64,000 nucleotides of DNA from DAOUJI01 sp965219565 (GCA_965219565.1 OZ244780.1:1674001-1738000); one strand, 5' to 3'. Positions 8,031-16,537 are shown, counted from the stretch's first letter. Numbers and translations are program-made. Notes: generated by a model from the letters alone, not told the origin.

Positions 8031-9173
8031 CTACGCTGTCGGGGTCATGAGGCGGGCCATGCGGCGCTTGTGGTGGATGGCGTCTCCAAGGTAGTGCTGG
8101 AGGGTGCGGGCGCGCTTGGTGTATTGGGTCAGGCCGAACTCCAGGTCCGTGCCGATTCCGCCATGGACGTGGTGGGAGGCCTCGCATGCTTTCGGGAATC
8201 CGACACTGGCTACGGACTTGGCCATCGAAACCCCTATTTGGGCGTTGGGGTCTCCCTCGTCCAGCTGCCACAGGGCCTCGTAGGCCGTCCACTTGGCGGC
8301 GTCAGCTTCGTTCAGGGCGTCGATGACATGGTCCTGCACTCTCTGGAAAGTGCCGATGTGGACACCGAACGCTATGCGGGTCTGGCTGTACTCCCTGGCC
8401 ATGTCGGTGACCCGGTGAGAGCCGCCGGCCATGAAGCTGCACAAGGCAGCCGTGGCCCGGTTCATGGCAGTTTCCAGTGCGGGCCATGCGCCGCCTTCCG
8501 GCCCCAGCATGTCTGACACAGGCGCCTCGACGTTCTCGAAGTTGACCTCGCAGACCTTGGGGCCTATCCAACCCGTCTGCGCCCGGACCGACACTCCGGG
8601 GGAACGCGTGTCCACCGCGACAAGGCTGATTCCCTGGGACGGGTCGTCTCCGTCGCCTGTCCGGGCTGCTACCAGAATGCGGTCGGCAATATTGGCGTCG
8701 GGGATGAAGAGCTTTGTACCATTGAGGACTATTGTTCCGCCGTTGACCGTGGCCGTCAGTCGGACGAACTCGGGGTCCCAGCCGTATTCCGGTTCGGTGA
8801 ATGCCAGGGTGTATATGAGGTCTCCTGAGGCGATGGCCGGAAGGAGGGACTTCTTCTGGTCGTCGTTCCCCGCTTCCAGGATGGCGTTGGCCGATAGGAC
8901 AGCGGAGGACAGGTGGGGGCTGGGGCAGGCGAAATATCCCAGGACTTCGTAAAGCGCCCCTAGGTCGGTGTGGGAGTTGCCGGAGCCGCCGTATTCCTCC
9001 GGGATGACCATTCCGGCCCATCCAAGTTCGCACATTGTCCGCCAGATTTCGGGGTCGAACCCCGACTCGCTGTCGTCGATTTCGAGGACCCGGGACTTGG
9101 GCATCTCCGTCTCCATGAGCTCAGTGGCCGTGCTCTGGATAAGGCTCTGAATCTCATTGAAAGACAGGTCCAT
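8031..9173 (-). CDS. Acyl-CoA dehydrogenase family protein
   Basis: A 380-residue acyl-CoA dehydrogenase. N-terminal helical domain, then FTEPEYGWDPEFVRLTA, which corresponds to the flavin/substrate beta domain, then the C-terminal helical domain with HHVHGGIGTDLEFGLTQYTKRA, the HGGxG loop seen near the FAD in this family. It would oxidise an acyl-CoA to the enoyl-CoA and pass electrons to an electron-transfer flavoprotein. Another acyl-CoA dehydrogenase pair lies just upstream on the same strand, separated by a REP-like repeat and its own putative -10 box, so it may be a separate unit. Substrate not determinable. Confidence 0.88.
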   Translation of the reverse strand: MDLSFNEIQSLIQSTATELMETEMPKSRVLEIDDSESGFDPEIWRTMCELGWAGMVIPEEYGGSGNSHTDLGALYEVLGYFACPSPHLSSAVLSANAILEAGNDDQKKSLLPAIASGDLIYTLAFTEPEYGWDPEFVRLTATVNGGTIVLNGTKLFIPDANIADRILVAARTGDGDDPSQGISLVAVDTRSPGVSVRAQTGWIGPKVCEVNFENVEAPVSDMLGPEGGAWPALETAMNRATAALCSFMAGGSHRVTDMAREYSQTRIAFGVHIGTFQRVQDHVIDALNEADAAKWTAYEALWQLDEGDPNAQIGVSMAKSVASVGFPKACEASHHVHGGIGTDLEFGLTQYTKRARTLQHYLGDAIHHKRRMARLMTPTA

Positions 9174-9223
9174 GGAGACCTCCTCTGGCTGGCTGGTCGA
9201 CGGGCGGGTCGGGAAGCGCCCGT

Positions 9224-9252
9224 ATTATACGACAGCGGGACTGTACAGGCCA
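9224..9252 (-). promoter_or_regulatory. Possible promoter of the 8031-9173 acyl-CoA dehydrogenase gene
   Basis: The minus strand has a perfect TATAAT (9224-9229) about 50 bases upstream of the ATG at 9173, with a weak -35 (TGGCCT, 9247-9252) at 17-base spacing. The -10 is convincing; the -35 is not. Confidence 0.4.
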
Positions 9253-9271
9253 CTGGAGAGTCGACTATCCA

Positions 9272-9306
9272 CCCTCACCCCAGCCCTCTCCCAGAAGGAG
9301 AGGGGG
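9272..9306. repeat. REP-like palindromic intergenic repeat, copy 2
   Basis: CCCTCACCC (9272-9280) is followed by CCCTCTCCC (9284-9292), a 4-base loop and GGAGAGGG (9297-9304). Same core as the repeat at 2494-2583, placed just after the stop of the upstream acyl-CoA dehydrogenase-like gene. Confidence 0.7.
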
Positions 9307-9324
9307 CTATGCGAAGATGTGTTC

Positions 9325-10437
9325 TCAAGAACGAGGGGGAATTGTCGCTGGAGGCTTCTCCAGTCCCAGGCTTATGGCCATGAGCTGGCGGGGCCAGTCT
9401 CCAGACGAGGGCGGGTCGTCCTCGTTATGGGGCGCCAGGAGGGACGAAGCTCTAGGGTCGTCGTGGTCCAGCAATGCGTATGGCCCGGCGACCTGGTCTG
9501 TGGCTGTTCTGACAGAGGCCTTGGCCCGACTTTCCATCAGGTCTGCCTGGGCGGCGTGGTAGGTCAGTTCCCAGCCAGCCGACCGCATCCATGCGTTCCG
9601 CCGGTGCATCAGTTGGGCCACGCGGCTTTCAATGAAAGCGTCCATGAGAATAAGCTGCCGCACCGGCTCCAGCAGCAGAGGCGCTCCGTCTCGGTCCGTA
9701 TCAACGGCGTAGCAGATAAGGTCGTCTGCCACGGCAGCGGACGTCAGTTTGCCGGAGCGGGGGCGGGAGTCCAGCGCACATAGCGCTATGTCCCAGCCCG
9801 AACCCTCGGTGCCCAAAGCGGAGTAGATTGGAACGCGCACCTGCCGGAACTCGACCCTTCTTACCGGGTGACCAATGCTTTCGATGGGCCCAGCTATCAG
9901 GACGCCCTCAGCGTCGCCGGGGACCAGGACGGCTAGAGGAGCGTCGCCGCCAGACCCTTGCAAAGCGGCCCAGGCCCAGATGAGCCCCGGACGCTCGCCT
10001 TGGCCTACGAAGTCTCCATAGCCTTCCAGGATATAGTCGTCACCGTCCCTGACAGCGGCGATTGTGAGGTTCGCAGGGTCAAGGTCGTGCGGCGAGGCGG
10101 CCCTCAGGGTCCATACCTCCGTGTTCCCCGTGGCCAAAAGAGGGATGAAACGGTCGGCTTGGTCTGATGAACCGTACGTGTGGATGACCCGGCGGAGAGC
10201 GGCGATGTTGGGGTTGAAGGCGTTTGCCAAGCCTCGCGCCGCAAGTTCTTCGGCAATTATGGTTTCGTGGCTTTGAGTGAGGCCGGCTCCATCTAGAGCG
10301 ACGGGTTCCGCCGCCGCCAACCAGCCTAGACGGGCCAACTCATTGCGAGTCTCGTCCGAGGGAACTGAATCAAGAACGCGGGCGACTTCGCTGCGGAATT
10401 CCTCCAGTTGGGGAGTGTATCCCGGTTTGAAGTCCAT
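9325..10437 (-). CDS. Degenerate acyl-CoA dehydrogenase-like protein
   Basis: A 370-residue protein with acyl-CoA dehydrogenase N- and C-terminal helical domains around a beta domain. The usual FTEPxAGSD segment is replaced by LRAASPHDLDPANL, and the C-terminal substrate-binding motifs near the catalytic base are not recognisable. It follows the 10463-11680 dehydrogenase gene by 25 bases on the same strand. Heteromeric alpha2beta2 acyl-CoA dehydrogenases of steroid-degrading bacteria pair one subunit that keeps the base with one that does not; the same arrangement is inferred here. A non-catalytic structural subunit is the most likely role. Confidence 0.8.
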   Translation of the reverse strand: MDFKPGYTPQLEEFRSEVARVLDSVPSDETRNELARLGWLAAAEPVALDGAGLTQSHETIIAEELAARGLANAFNPNIAALRRVIHTYGSSDQADRFIPLLATGNTEVWTLRAASPHDLDPANLTIAAVRDGDDYILEGYGDFVGQGERPGLIWAWAALQGSGGDAPLAVLVPGDAEGVLIAGPIESIGHPVRRVEFRQVRVPIYSALGTEGSGWDIALCALDSRPRSGKLTSAAVADDLICYAVDTDRDGAPLLLEPVRQLILMDAFIESRVAQLMHRRNAWMRSAGWELTYHAAQADLMESRAKASVRTATDQVAGPYALLDHDDPRASSLLAPHNEDDPPSSGDWPRQLMAISLGLEKPPATIPPRS

Positions 10438-10462
10438 GCAGCGGATCCCCGGAGCGGGCGGT

Positions 10463-11680
10463 TTAGACGCCGCTGACGCCGGAGCTTGCAGGGGTCGCTG
10501 CGGCCCGTTCTCTGGTTCGGCTGATGCCCAAGCGCCTGGCCATGATGAGCCGCTGGACCTCCAGCGTCCCGCCGGGATGGGCTCCCGTCAGGCTGGAGCG
10601 CTGGTAGACCTCCGGCGCTCCCTGGAAAGGCGCCCTGGGTTCCCGGACGCCTAGGACTGAGTACATGCCCAATATGTCCCTGGCCCGGTCGGCGTTGCGC
10701 AGGGCGAAGGTCTTTTTCTGGTAGTCGGACTGGGACCCCTCGTAGCTCATCTCATGCCGCGACTGGTACATGGAATAGTTCCTGCCCTGAAACAACCGGT
10801 TGACCTGGGAGTCGATGTAGGCGTCCATGGCTAGTTGCTGCAGGACCGGGTCGTCGCCCAGCGTGTGGCCGTTTCGCCTGGTGCTCCAGGTGTAATCCAG
10901 CAGGTTCTCCAGTGCCTCGTCTCGTTGATAGGCGGCTCCCCGGCCACCGTGTTCCAGCTCCAGGGTGGTCTGGGTCACCTTCCAGCCGTCGTTCACCCCG
11001 CCGATGAGATGGTCTGCGGGGACTCGGACACCGTCCATAAAGACGAATATCTGGTCGTGTCCCGTCAGAAGGTTCAGCCGCTGCAACTCCAGGCCCGGTG
11101 TTGGATAGGGGACCATGAAGAATCCCAGGTTCTGGTGGCGGGGAGCGTCGGAGTCGGTGATTATCGGCCCGAAGAGCCAATCGGGGTCACCCATGCCGCT
11201 TACAAAGGTCTTCTGTCCGGTGATTACCCAATCGTCTCCATCCCGCACGGCCTTGCTCTGCAGGGATGCCAGGTCCGAACCTGCGTTCGGCTCGGTGAAG
11301 TTCTGGAAAGCGATAGTCTCACCCTTTATTAGGGGGGTGAGGAACTTCTGCTTCTGGTTCTCGGTGCCCCATACGAGGAGCATGGGGAACACGTACTGGT
11401 TGGTGAAGGCGCGAGGGACTCTCGCAAGGGCAAACTCCTCCAGGATAATTGTCTCGTGCTCGCCGCTAAGTCCGCCTCCGCCGTACTCAGTGGGATAGGT
11501 GGGGTAGCGCCACTCGGCCATCTTCTTGTTCATGTCCCGCCAGAACCGGTAGAACTCTTCGGAGATGTCCAACCGGTCCACAGGGTCGCGCATGTCCTCA
11601 GGAATGTTCGCCTCAAGCCAGGCGCCCACCTCTGTGCGAAAGGCTTCCTGCTCCGGGGTGTACCTGTACGTGAAGTCCAT
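10463..11680 (-). CDS. Acyl-CoA dehydrogenase
   Basis: A 405-residue full-length acyl-CoA dehydrogenase. It has YGGGGLSGEHETIILEEF in the N-terminal domain, FTEPNAGSDLASLQSKAV (flavin and substrate contact), WVITGQKTFVSG, and a C-terminal HPGGTLEVQRLIMARRLG, the family signature where the acyl-CoA and FAD adenine are held. It leads a two-gene unit with the degenerate homologue at 9325-10437. A consensus promoter lies 37 bases upstream. FadE-type beta-oxidation-like dehydrogenation of a CoA ester is expected; the acid is unknown. Confidence 0.9.
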   Translation of the reverse strand: MDFTYRYTPEQEAFRTEVGAWLEANIPEDMRDPVDRLDISEEFYRFWRDMNKKMAEWRYPTYPTEYGGGGLSGEHETIILEEFALARVPRAFTNQYVFPMLLVWGTENQKQKFLTPLIKGETIAFQNFTEPNAGSDLASLQSKAVRDGDDWVITGQKTFVSGMGDPDWLFGPIITDSDAPRHQNLGFFMVPYPTPGLELQRLNLLTGHDQIFVFMDGVRVPADHLIGGVNDGWKVTQTTLELEHGGRGAAYQRDEALENLLDYTWSTRRNGHTLGDDPVLQQLAMDAYIDSQVNRLFQGRNYSMYQSRHEMSYEGSQSDYQKKTFALRNADRARDILGMYSVLGVREPRAPFQGAPEVYQRSSLTGAHPGGTLEVQRLIMARRLGISRTRERAAATPASSGVSGV

Positions 11681-11716
11681 GCGACGCCTCCGTCAAGGTT
11701 GGGGGCTAGTGGGCCG

Positions 11717-11746
11717 ATTATAGGCAACGCCGCGTCTGAGTGTCAA
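11717..11746 (-). promoter_or_regulatory. Consensus sigma-70-type promoter of the acyl-CoA dehydrogenase pair
   Basis: On the minus strand TTGACA (11741-11746), an 18-base spacer and TATAAT (11717-11722), both boxes perfect. The ATG of the dehydrogenase is at 11680, giving a leader of about 30 bases. Confidence 0.75.
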
Positions 11747-11757
11747 CGCAGGTTAGC

Positions 11758-11786
11758 TTGACAGCCCATGGGCCTGTGGGTACTAT
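11758..11786 (+). promoter_or_regulatory. Predicted promoter of the SMP-30-like gene
   Basis: TTGACA (11758-11763), 17-base spacer, TACTAT (11781-11786). It is back to back with the minus-strand promoter at 11717-11746, with only 11 bases between the two -35 boxes. A GGAGGTGAT ribosome site follows before the ATG at 11823. Confidence 0.65.
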
Positions 11787-11822
11787 CCCACCGTACCCCA
11801 CCCAGACCTCCGGAGGTGATTT

Positions 11823-12734
11823 ATGCCCGTCGAACAGCATGCCCCTGAGCTTGAACGTTTGGTGGACCTCAACGTGGAGATTGAAGAGCTGGGTGACGGC
11901 TTTGGAAATGCTGAAGGCGACCCGGCAGAAGGACCTGTGTGGTGGAAAGAGGGGAGCTATCTGCTCTTCTCCGACATATTCAACAACCGGCGCATGAAGT
12001 GGAAGGAAGGGGAAGGCTTCTCCGTCGCCCTGGATGGAAGCAACCAGCACAACGGCCTTACCCGCGACCGCCAAGGCAGGCTGTTGGCGTGTGAGCATCT
12101 GACGCGCAGGGTCACCCGGACCGAGTCTGACGGCTCCATTACCGTTATAGCCAACAGCTTCAAGGGACGCCAACTGAACAGGCCCAACGACATAATCGCT
12201 GACTCCGGAGGAAACATCTATTTCACCGACCCTTGGACTCACCGCAGGCCACAGGAGCAGTGGGATCTGGACTTCTCCGGGGTCTACCGCCTGAGTCCCG
12301 ACCTGGCTACTCTTACCCTGTTGGTGGACGACTTCGTGCTGCCTAACGGTCTGGCCTTGTCGCCGGACGAGAGCATTCTCTACGTCAACGACTCCCGGCG
12401 CGGTCATATACGCTCCTTCGAGATTAACCCCTGGGGCAACTTGGCCAAGCACACCGACCGCATCATCGCCGACCTGACCGGAGAACGCCCCGGAGTCCCC
12501 GACGGCATGAAGATTGACGTGCAGGGGAACATATACTGCGGCGGCTCCGGAGGCATCCACGTGCTGGACCCCACCGGAAAGAGCCTGGGCATAGTAGCCC
12601 ACGGCCAGACAGCCACCACCAACCTCTGCTTCGGCGGGGACGACTGGCAGACCATCTTCTTTACCAGCCGTACCACGGTGGGCAGGTTCAGGGTGAAGGT
12701 GCCCGGCGTTCCCGTTCCCTCCGACAGAGGATAG
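11823..12734 (+). CDS. SMP-30/gluconolactonase/LRE family protein
   Basis: A 303-residue protein of the six-bladed beta-propeller lactonase family. Seen are GLTRDRQGRLLACEHLTRRVTR, NRPNDIIADSGGNIYFTDP and VLPNGLALSPDESILYVNDS, which carry the metal-binding Asn and Asp residues of gluconolactonases. The C-terminus ends with the usual TNLCFGGDDWQTIFFTS block. These Ca/Zn enzymes hydrolyse lactones or related esters. No signal peptide, so cytoplasmic. Strong ribosome site GGAGGTGAT. The divergent acyl-CoA dehydrogenase genes share its promoter region, which suggests linked control; the substrate is open. Confidence 0.88.
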   Translation: MPVEQHAPELERLVDLNVEIEELGDGFGNAEGDPAEGPVWWKEGSYLLFSDIFNNRRMKWKEGEGFSVALDGSNQHNGLTRDRQGRLLACEHLTRRVTRTESDGSITVIANSFKGRQLNRPNDIIADSGGNIYFTDPWTHRRPQEQWDLDFSGVYRLSPDLATLTLLVDDFVLPNGLALSPDESILYVNDSRRGHIRSFEINPWGNLAKHTDRIIADLTGERPGVPDGMKIDVQGNIYCGGSGGIHVLDPTGKSLGIVAHGQTATTNLCFGGDDWQTIFFTSRTTVGRFRVKVPGVPVPSDRG

Positions 12735-12754
12735 TCGGTTAGGGGAATAGTTAC

Positions 12755-12794
12755 CCTCACCCCCAACCATCTCCCGTCAAGGGGAAAGGGGTGT
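12755..12794. repeat. REP-like intergenic repeat, copy 3 (degenerate)
   Basis: CCCTCACCC, then CCATCTCCC, a short loop and an imperfect GGGGAAAGGGG. It matches the order of elements at 9272-9306 and 2494-2583. It lies between the SMP-30-like gene and the NHL-repeat gene, both on the plus strand. Confidence 0.55.
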
Positions 12795-12872
12795 TTACTC
12801 CTCTTCTACTGGCAGAACAAAGTTAGAATGAGGGCGGTTAGCCCGTCGATTACATAAATTAGGAGGCTTTAC

Positions 12873-13904
12873 ATGCCTATTTTTGGAACGGGCGAGTTCA
12901 GGTATGAAGTCGTAGACCCCTTCTTCAAACGTCCCAGGAGGGCCGCGTTCATCGACGGCCCCGACGTGGCAGTGGACGCCGACGACAACGTCTACCTGCT
13001 CACCCGGAGCGCCTATGCGGTCGTGATGATATTCGACAAAGACGGCAACTTCCTCGACTCGTGGGGCCGGATGGGCGACGACTTCACCGCTCCCCACGGC
13101 ATCACCATAGGTCCCGACGGCAAGGTGTACACCAGCGACAATGGCAACCACACCATGAAAATATGGACGAAGGAAGGGCGTCTGCTTCTGAACTTAGGCT
13201 CCACAAATCAAAACGCGCCAGTCCAAAGCAACATACCCTTCAACATGCCCACGCACCTGTCGGTGGCCTCCAACGGCGACCTGTTTGGCTCCGACGGGTA
13301 CAGGAACTCTGCGGTGCATTGCTTCGACCCCGAGGGCAAGCTGAAATACTCCTTTGGCAGCCACGGCACCGGAGAGGGCCAGTTCAACTGCATTCACAGC
13401 CTCTACGTCGACCGGGAAGACAACGACAAGATATATGTGGCTGACCGGTACAACTGCAGCGTCCAAATCTTCACCAGCGAGGGCGAGTTCATAGACCGTT
13501 GGACAGGGCTGCACATGCCCAACCACGTGCGCAAGGGTCCCGACGGCAACTTCTATGTTGCCGAACTGCGTCATAGAATCAGCATCTTGAGTCCCCAGGG
13601 AGAGATGTTGTGCCATTGGGGTGGCGACGCTCAGGCAGAGGAGAAGGGAAGGTTGGCTGGGTACGGGGTGGATTCCCTGGGACTGCCCGACTCTCCCTCC
13701 TGGGACAAGACCATTCTTGCCGACGGGTTCGCAATGGCCGACGGGGTGGTCAAGGTGGACCCGGGCGCTGGCATGTTCAACGCTCCCCACGGAATCGCCG
13801 TGGACTCCGAAGAGAGCATCTACGTGGCCGAGGTCTCGGAGGCGGTGATGAGTCTGGACAAGGGCCAGCGGACGTTCCAGAAGTTCAGAAAAATCAGAAG
13901 CTGA
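12873..13904 (+). CDS. NHL-repeat beta-propeller protein
   Basis: A 343-residue protein built of NHL-type repeats: VDADDNVYLLTR, APHGITIGPDGKVYTSDNG, CIHSLYVDREDNDKIYVADR, VRKGPDGNFYVAELR and APHGIAVDSEESIYVAEVS, i.e. a six-bladed propeller like peptidyl-alpha-hydroxyglycine lyase and virginiamycin B lyase relatives. No signal peptide or anchor. The ATG is preceded by AGGAGG. It follows the SMP-30-like gene after a 138-base gap holding a REP-like repeat. Enzymatic function cannot be deduced; a lyase, lactonase or scaffold are all possible. Confidence 0.8.
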   Translation: MPIFGTGEFRYEVVDPFFKRPRRAAFIDGPDVAVDADDNVYLLTRSAYAVVMIFDKDGNFLDSWGRMGDDFTAPHGITIGPDGKVYTSDNGNHTMKIWTKEGRLLLNLGSTNQNAPVQSNIPFNMPTHLSVASNGDLFGSDGYRNSAVHCFDPEGKLKYSFGSHGTGEGQFNCIHSLYVDREDNDKIYVADRYNCSVQIFTSEGEFIDRWTGLHMPNHVRKGPDGNFYVAELRHRISILSPQGEMLCHWGGDAQAEEKGRLAGYGVDSLGLPDSPSWDKTILADGFAMADGVVKVDPGAGMFNAPHGIAVDSEESIYVAEVSEAVMSLDKGQRTFQKFRKIRS

Positions 13905-13942
13905 AGCGTTGCCCTGGCGGGTTATGTGCAGGCAAAACTGGG

Positions 13943-13963
13943 GGGCTGGCCATTGGTCAGCCC
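13943..13963 (+). terminator. Possible hairpin terminator after the NHL-repeat gene
   Basis: GGGCTGGCC, loop ATT, GGTCAGCCC: a 9-base-pair stem with one G-T pair, 38 bases after the stop codon. The T-run that follows is poor (TCCTTGTC), so this is only a candidate. Confidence 0.4.
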
Positions 13964-13992
13964 TCCTTGTCGCATCCGTATAGGCGCAACTA

Positions 13993-14022
13993 TTGACAGG
14001 ACTGCGAGAGCAATGCTAAATA
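13993..14022 (+). promoter_or_regulatory. Possible promoter of the ABC permease operon
   Basis: Perfect TTGACA (13993-13998), 18-base spacer ending in TGC, then TAAATA (14017-14022), which reads as an extended -10. It lies about 180 bases upstream of the permease ATG. The rest of the 295-base gap shows nothing else. Confidence 0.45.
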
Positions 14023-14199
14023 TTGGCAGCCCAATTCCAGGCTGGCCGCATTCACCGGTTCCTTACCAGATTGCTTATGGTCAGCATTATTTGTGTCTAA
14101 TGGCTAGCAACAGAATTGCCGGTTAGGCGACGCAGGCTTAAGGTGACTCGAAACGTGACTGGACATCCACTAGATCCATCGGTTCCATAGGTGGATTGC

Positions 14200-15162
14200 A
14201 TGCAGCAATACTTAACAAAACGGCTCCTTCTCTTCATCCCCACCATAATTCTGGTTTCCCTTATCGCCTTCCTCATGCTGCGTATCGTGCCCGGAGACCC
14301 CGCAGTCGCTAGGTTAGTCGGACCCTTTGGAGATGCCCAGTACACCCAGGTAGAGCTAAAGGAACTTCAGCAGAAGCTTGGGACCGATCGCAATATTGTC
14401 GTGCAGTACAGCGACTGGGTTTTTAGCATGTTCAAAGGCGACCTCGGCGACTCGCTGTTTGATGACCGACCGGTTACGGAGAGCATGAAGCGGCGCCTTC
14501 CCGTGAGCGCTGAGCTGGCCATAGGAGCCATTATATTCAGCACTATTCTGGCCATACCGCTGGGAGTCATTTCAGCTGTGCGCCAGAATACTTGGGCCGA
14601 TTACTTAGGAAGATTGGTCGCCATAACCGGCGTCACCATTCCCTTGTTCGTTTTCGCGATTCTGCTTCTATTCGTATTAGTCAAAGGCTTTGGTTACGCT
14701 CCTCTGGCTCTGCGTTACGAGCAGTTATGGGAGGCTCCTTGGACCAACATCAAGCAGATGTTCTTTCCTGTCGTGGCCCTCTCGTTCACCCGCATCGGGT
14801 ACATGGCGCGGATCACCCGGTCGGGAATGTTGGAGGTGCTGAGGGAAGATTACGTAAGAACGGCCAGGGCCAAAGGATTGTTGGAGCAGGCTGTAGTATA
14901 TCGCCACGCATTGAGGAACGCCTTGCTTCCGGTGCTGACCCTGGCGGCCTTCCAGTTCGCAGTGCTGCTGGCTGGCACGGTAATAGTGGAGCAGATATTT
15001 CAGCTTCCGGGAGTCGGGCGGTTGCTTATCGAAGCCATCTTCAGCCGTGACTATACTATGGTGCAGGGCATTGTGATGACCATGGTGGGCGCGATACTGG
15101 TCATCAACCTTATTGTGGACATGCTCTACGGAGTATTGGACCCCAGAATACGGTATCAATAG
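14200..15162 (+). CDS. Peptide/nickel-type ABC transporter permease (DppB-like)
   Basis: About 320 residues with six predicted membrane segments, first at residues 10-30 (LLLFIPTIILVSLIAFLML). The N-terminus YLTKRLLLFIPT and the loop LREDYVRTARAKGLLEQAVVYRHALRNALLP are the classic DppB/OppB signature with the EAA motif that contacts the ATPases. The ATG at 14200 is chosen over a GTG three codons earlier because AGGTGG is then at normal spacing. The second permease gene follows after 37 bases. Import of peptides or other small solutes together with the convergent solute-binding lipoprotein is inferred. No ATPase genes are in the window. Confidence 0.9.
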   Translation: MQQYLTKRLLLFIPTIILVSLIAFLMLRIVPGDPAVARLVGPFGDAQYTQVELKELQQKLGTDRNIVVQYSDWVFSMFKGDLGDSLFDDRPVTESMKRRLPVSAELAIGAIIFSTILAIPLGVISAVRQNTWADYLGRLVAITGVTIPLFVFAILLLFVLVKGFGYAPLALRYEQLWEAPWTNIKQMFFPVVALSFTRIGYMARITRSGMLEVLREDYVRTARAKGLLEQAVVYRHALRNALLPVLTLAAFQFAVLLAGTVIVEQIFQLPGVGRLLIEAIFSRDYTMVQGIVMTMVGAILVINLIVDMLYGVLDPRIRYQ

Positions 15163-15199
15163 TCATGCTCTACCAACATAGTCGACGAGAGAGTGCGAA

Positions 15200-16138
15200 T
15201 TGCAAGTAGGTTCTCAGTCAGAGGCTTCCACCCTGAAGCTAAGTGCGACGAGCAGGTTTGTCGGAGTTGCTCGCTCACTGAGGCTGTTTGCAGTGAAACA
15301 ACCGCTGGGAGCGGTCAGCGTCGTCATCATACTATTTCTGGTCATCATAGCCTTGTTTGCCCCGCTGCTGGAACCCGCCGATCCTTATAAGGTCAACGTA
15401 TATGAGTTTCCCCCCGAGAAAGAATATGGCAGGTTCGCAGGAATCGGAGAGGGCGGTTATACGCTGGGAGCGGACAAGTTCGGCCGGGACATTCTCAGCC
15501 GACTGATTCGAGGCTCCCGAATATCACTGTACGTAAGCATGGTGTCGACCTTAGTCGGCGTGACCGTCGGCGCCACGTTGGGCATCATCAGCGCCACCCG
15601 CAGCGGGCCTACGGACATGGCAATACAACGAGTTGTCGACGCCCTTATGGCCTTTCCAAACCTTATCCTCGCTCTGGCCATCAGGGCTACAATGGGAGCT
15701 TCCCTGGAGAATGTAATCATCGCCATTACCATCACCATCATTCCGCCGACGGTTAGGGCCGTGCGGTCTCAAACTCTATCCATCGTCAACATGGACTACG
15801 TCACAGGAGCCAGGGCTGTTGGAGCGGGTTACTGGCGTATCGTGTTAAGGCACATATTCCCCAACGCTCTCGCTCTGATTCTTATTCTCTTCTCCATTAC
15901 TCTGGGGGCGGCCATAATAGTTGAGAGTTCGCTGAGCTTCCTGGGTCTGGGCGGTCCGCCGGACGAACCCTCTTGGGGAGGTCTTATGGGTGGATCGGAG
16001 ACCTATTACTTCCTTCAACAACAGCCTATTCTGATCATCGGCCCCGCCATTGCCATCGGCCTGGTGGTGTTCGCGTTCAACATGCTGGGTGATGCGCTGC
16101 GAGACATCTGGGACCCGCGGATGAGAGGCAGCCGCTAG
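15200..16138 (+). CDS. Peptide/nickel-type ABC transporter permease (DppC-like)
   Basis: A 312-residue permease starting at TTG 15200 with GAGAG upstream; no ATG lies near the expected N-terminus. It has the N-terminal DppC extension, LGADKFGRDILSRLIRGSRISL after the first membrane segment, five further membrane segments and the EAA loop VTGARAVGAGYWRIVLRHIFPNA. SSLSFLGLGGPPDEPSWGG is the family's closing signature. It pairs with the DppB-like protein as the membrane channel of an importer. Confidence 0.9.
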   Translation: MQVGSQSEASTLKLSATSRFVGVARSLRLFAVKQPLGAVSVVIILFLVIIALFAPLLEPADPYKVNVYEFPPEKEYGRFAGIGEGGYTLGADKFGRDILSRLIRGSRISLYVSMVSTLVGVTVGATLGIISATRSGPTDMAIQRVVDALMAFPNLILALAIRATMGASLENVIIAITITIIPPTVRAVRSQTLSIVNMDYVTGARAVGAGYWRIVLRHIFPNALALILILFSITLGAAIIVESSLSFLGLGGPPDEPSWGGLMGGSETYYFLQQQPILIIGPAIAIGLVVFAFNMLGDALRDIWDPRMRGSR

Positions 16139-16159
16139 TCGGGCCGCTTTCCCCACCAA

Positions 16160-16188
16160 CGTCGTTCCGGCGGAGGGCGGAATCCAGG
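16160..16188. repeat. Dispersed intergenic repeat, ATTCCGG type, copy A
   Basis: ACGTCGTTCCGG, then GGAGGGCGGAATCCAGG: an imperfect palindrome that matches the reverse complement of 31488-31516 at nearly every position. The gap 16139-16712 has no gene and is filled by this and three further repeat or hairpin elements. Confidence 0.6.
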
Positions 16189-16305
16189 AACCCGCCCTCC
16201 CACCCCGTTCGTGCCCAGATTGTCGAGGCATGGAGCCTGGGCGACCAACCGGTGGCCCGTACGACAGTCCCGGGGCATTTCCCGTCTTCCAGAACACCAC
16301 CACAC

Positions 16306-16469
16306 TGTCATTGTGAACGCCGCGCTGTGCGGCGTGAAGAATCTAAGATGGTTGCTCACAAAGGCTCCCCCGTAGAGAAGTGCAACGTCGATGAAGTGAG
16401 GGTCCAAGGTTGGGGCGGAGCCGAGTCTGTGGAAACGTCCTTAGATTCTTCGCTGTGCTCAGAATGACA
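16306..16469. mobile_element. MITE-like 164-bp element with terminal inverted repeats
   Basis: The left end TGTCATTGTGAACGCCGCGC continues to GAAGAATCTAAG (to 16347). The right end, read on the minus strand from 16469, is TGTCATTCTGAGCACAGCGA continuing to AGAATCTAAG. The two ends therefore form about 30-40-base imperfect terminal inverted repeats. No coding frame lies between them. It looks like a non-autonomous mobile element; no flanking target duplication was identified with confidence. Confidence 0.55.
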
Positions 16470-16515
16470 CGACTCGGGGCGGCGTGCTCAAGTAACTGCT
16501 GTTGCGTGGGCCATG

Positions 16516-16537
16516 GGGGCGACCAGCCAGTCGCCCC
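16516..16537. repeat. Palindromic GGGGCGAC repeat, copy A
   Basis: GGGGCGAC, loop CAGCCA, GTCGCCCC: a perfect 8-base inverted repeat. A variant with the same core is at 31540-31560. Both occur in gene-free gaps that also carry the ATTCCGG-type repeat. Confidence 0.55.
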
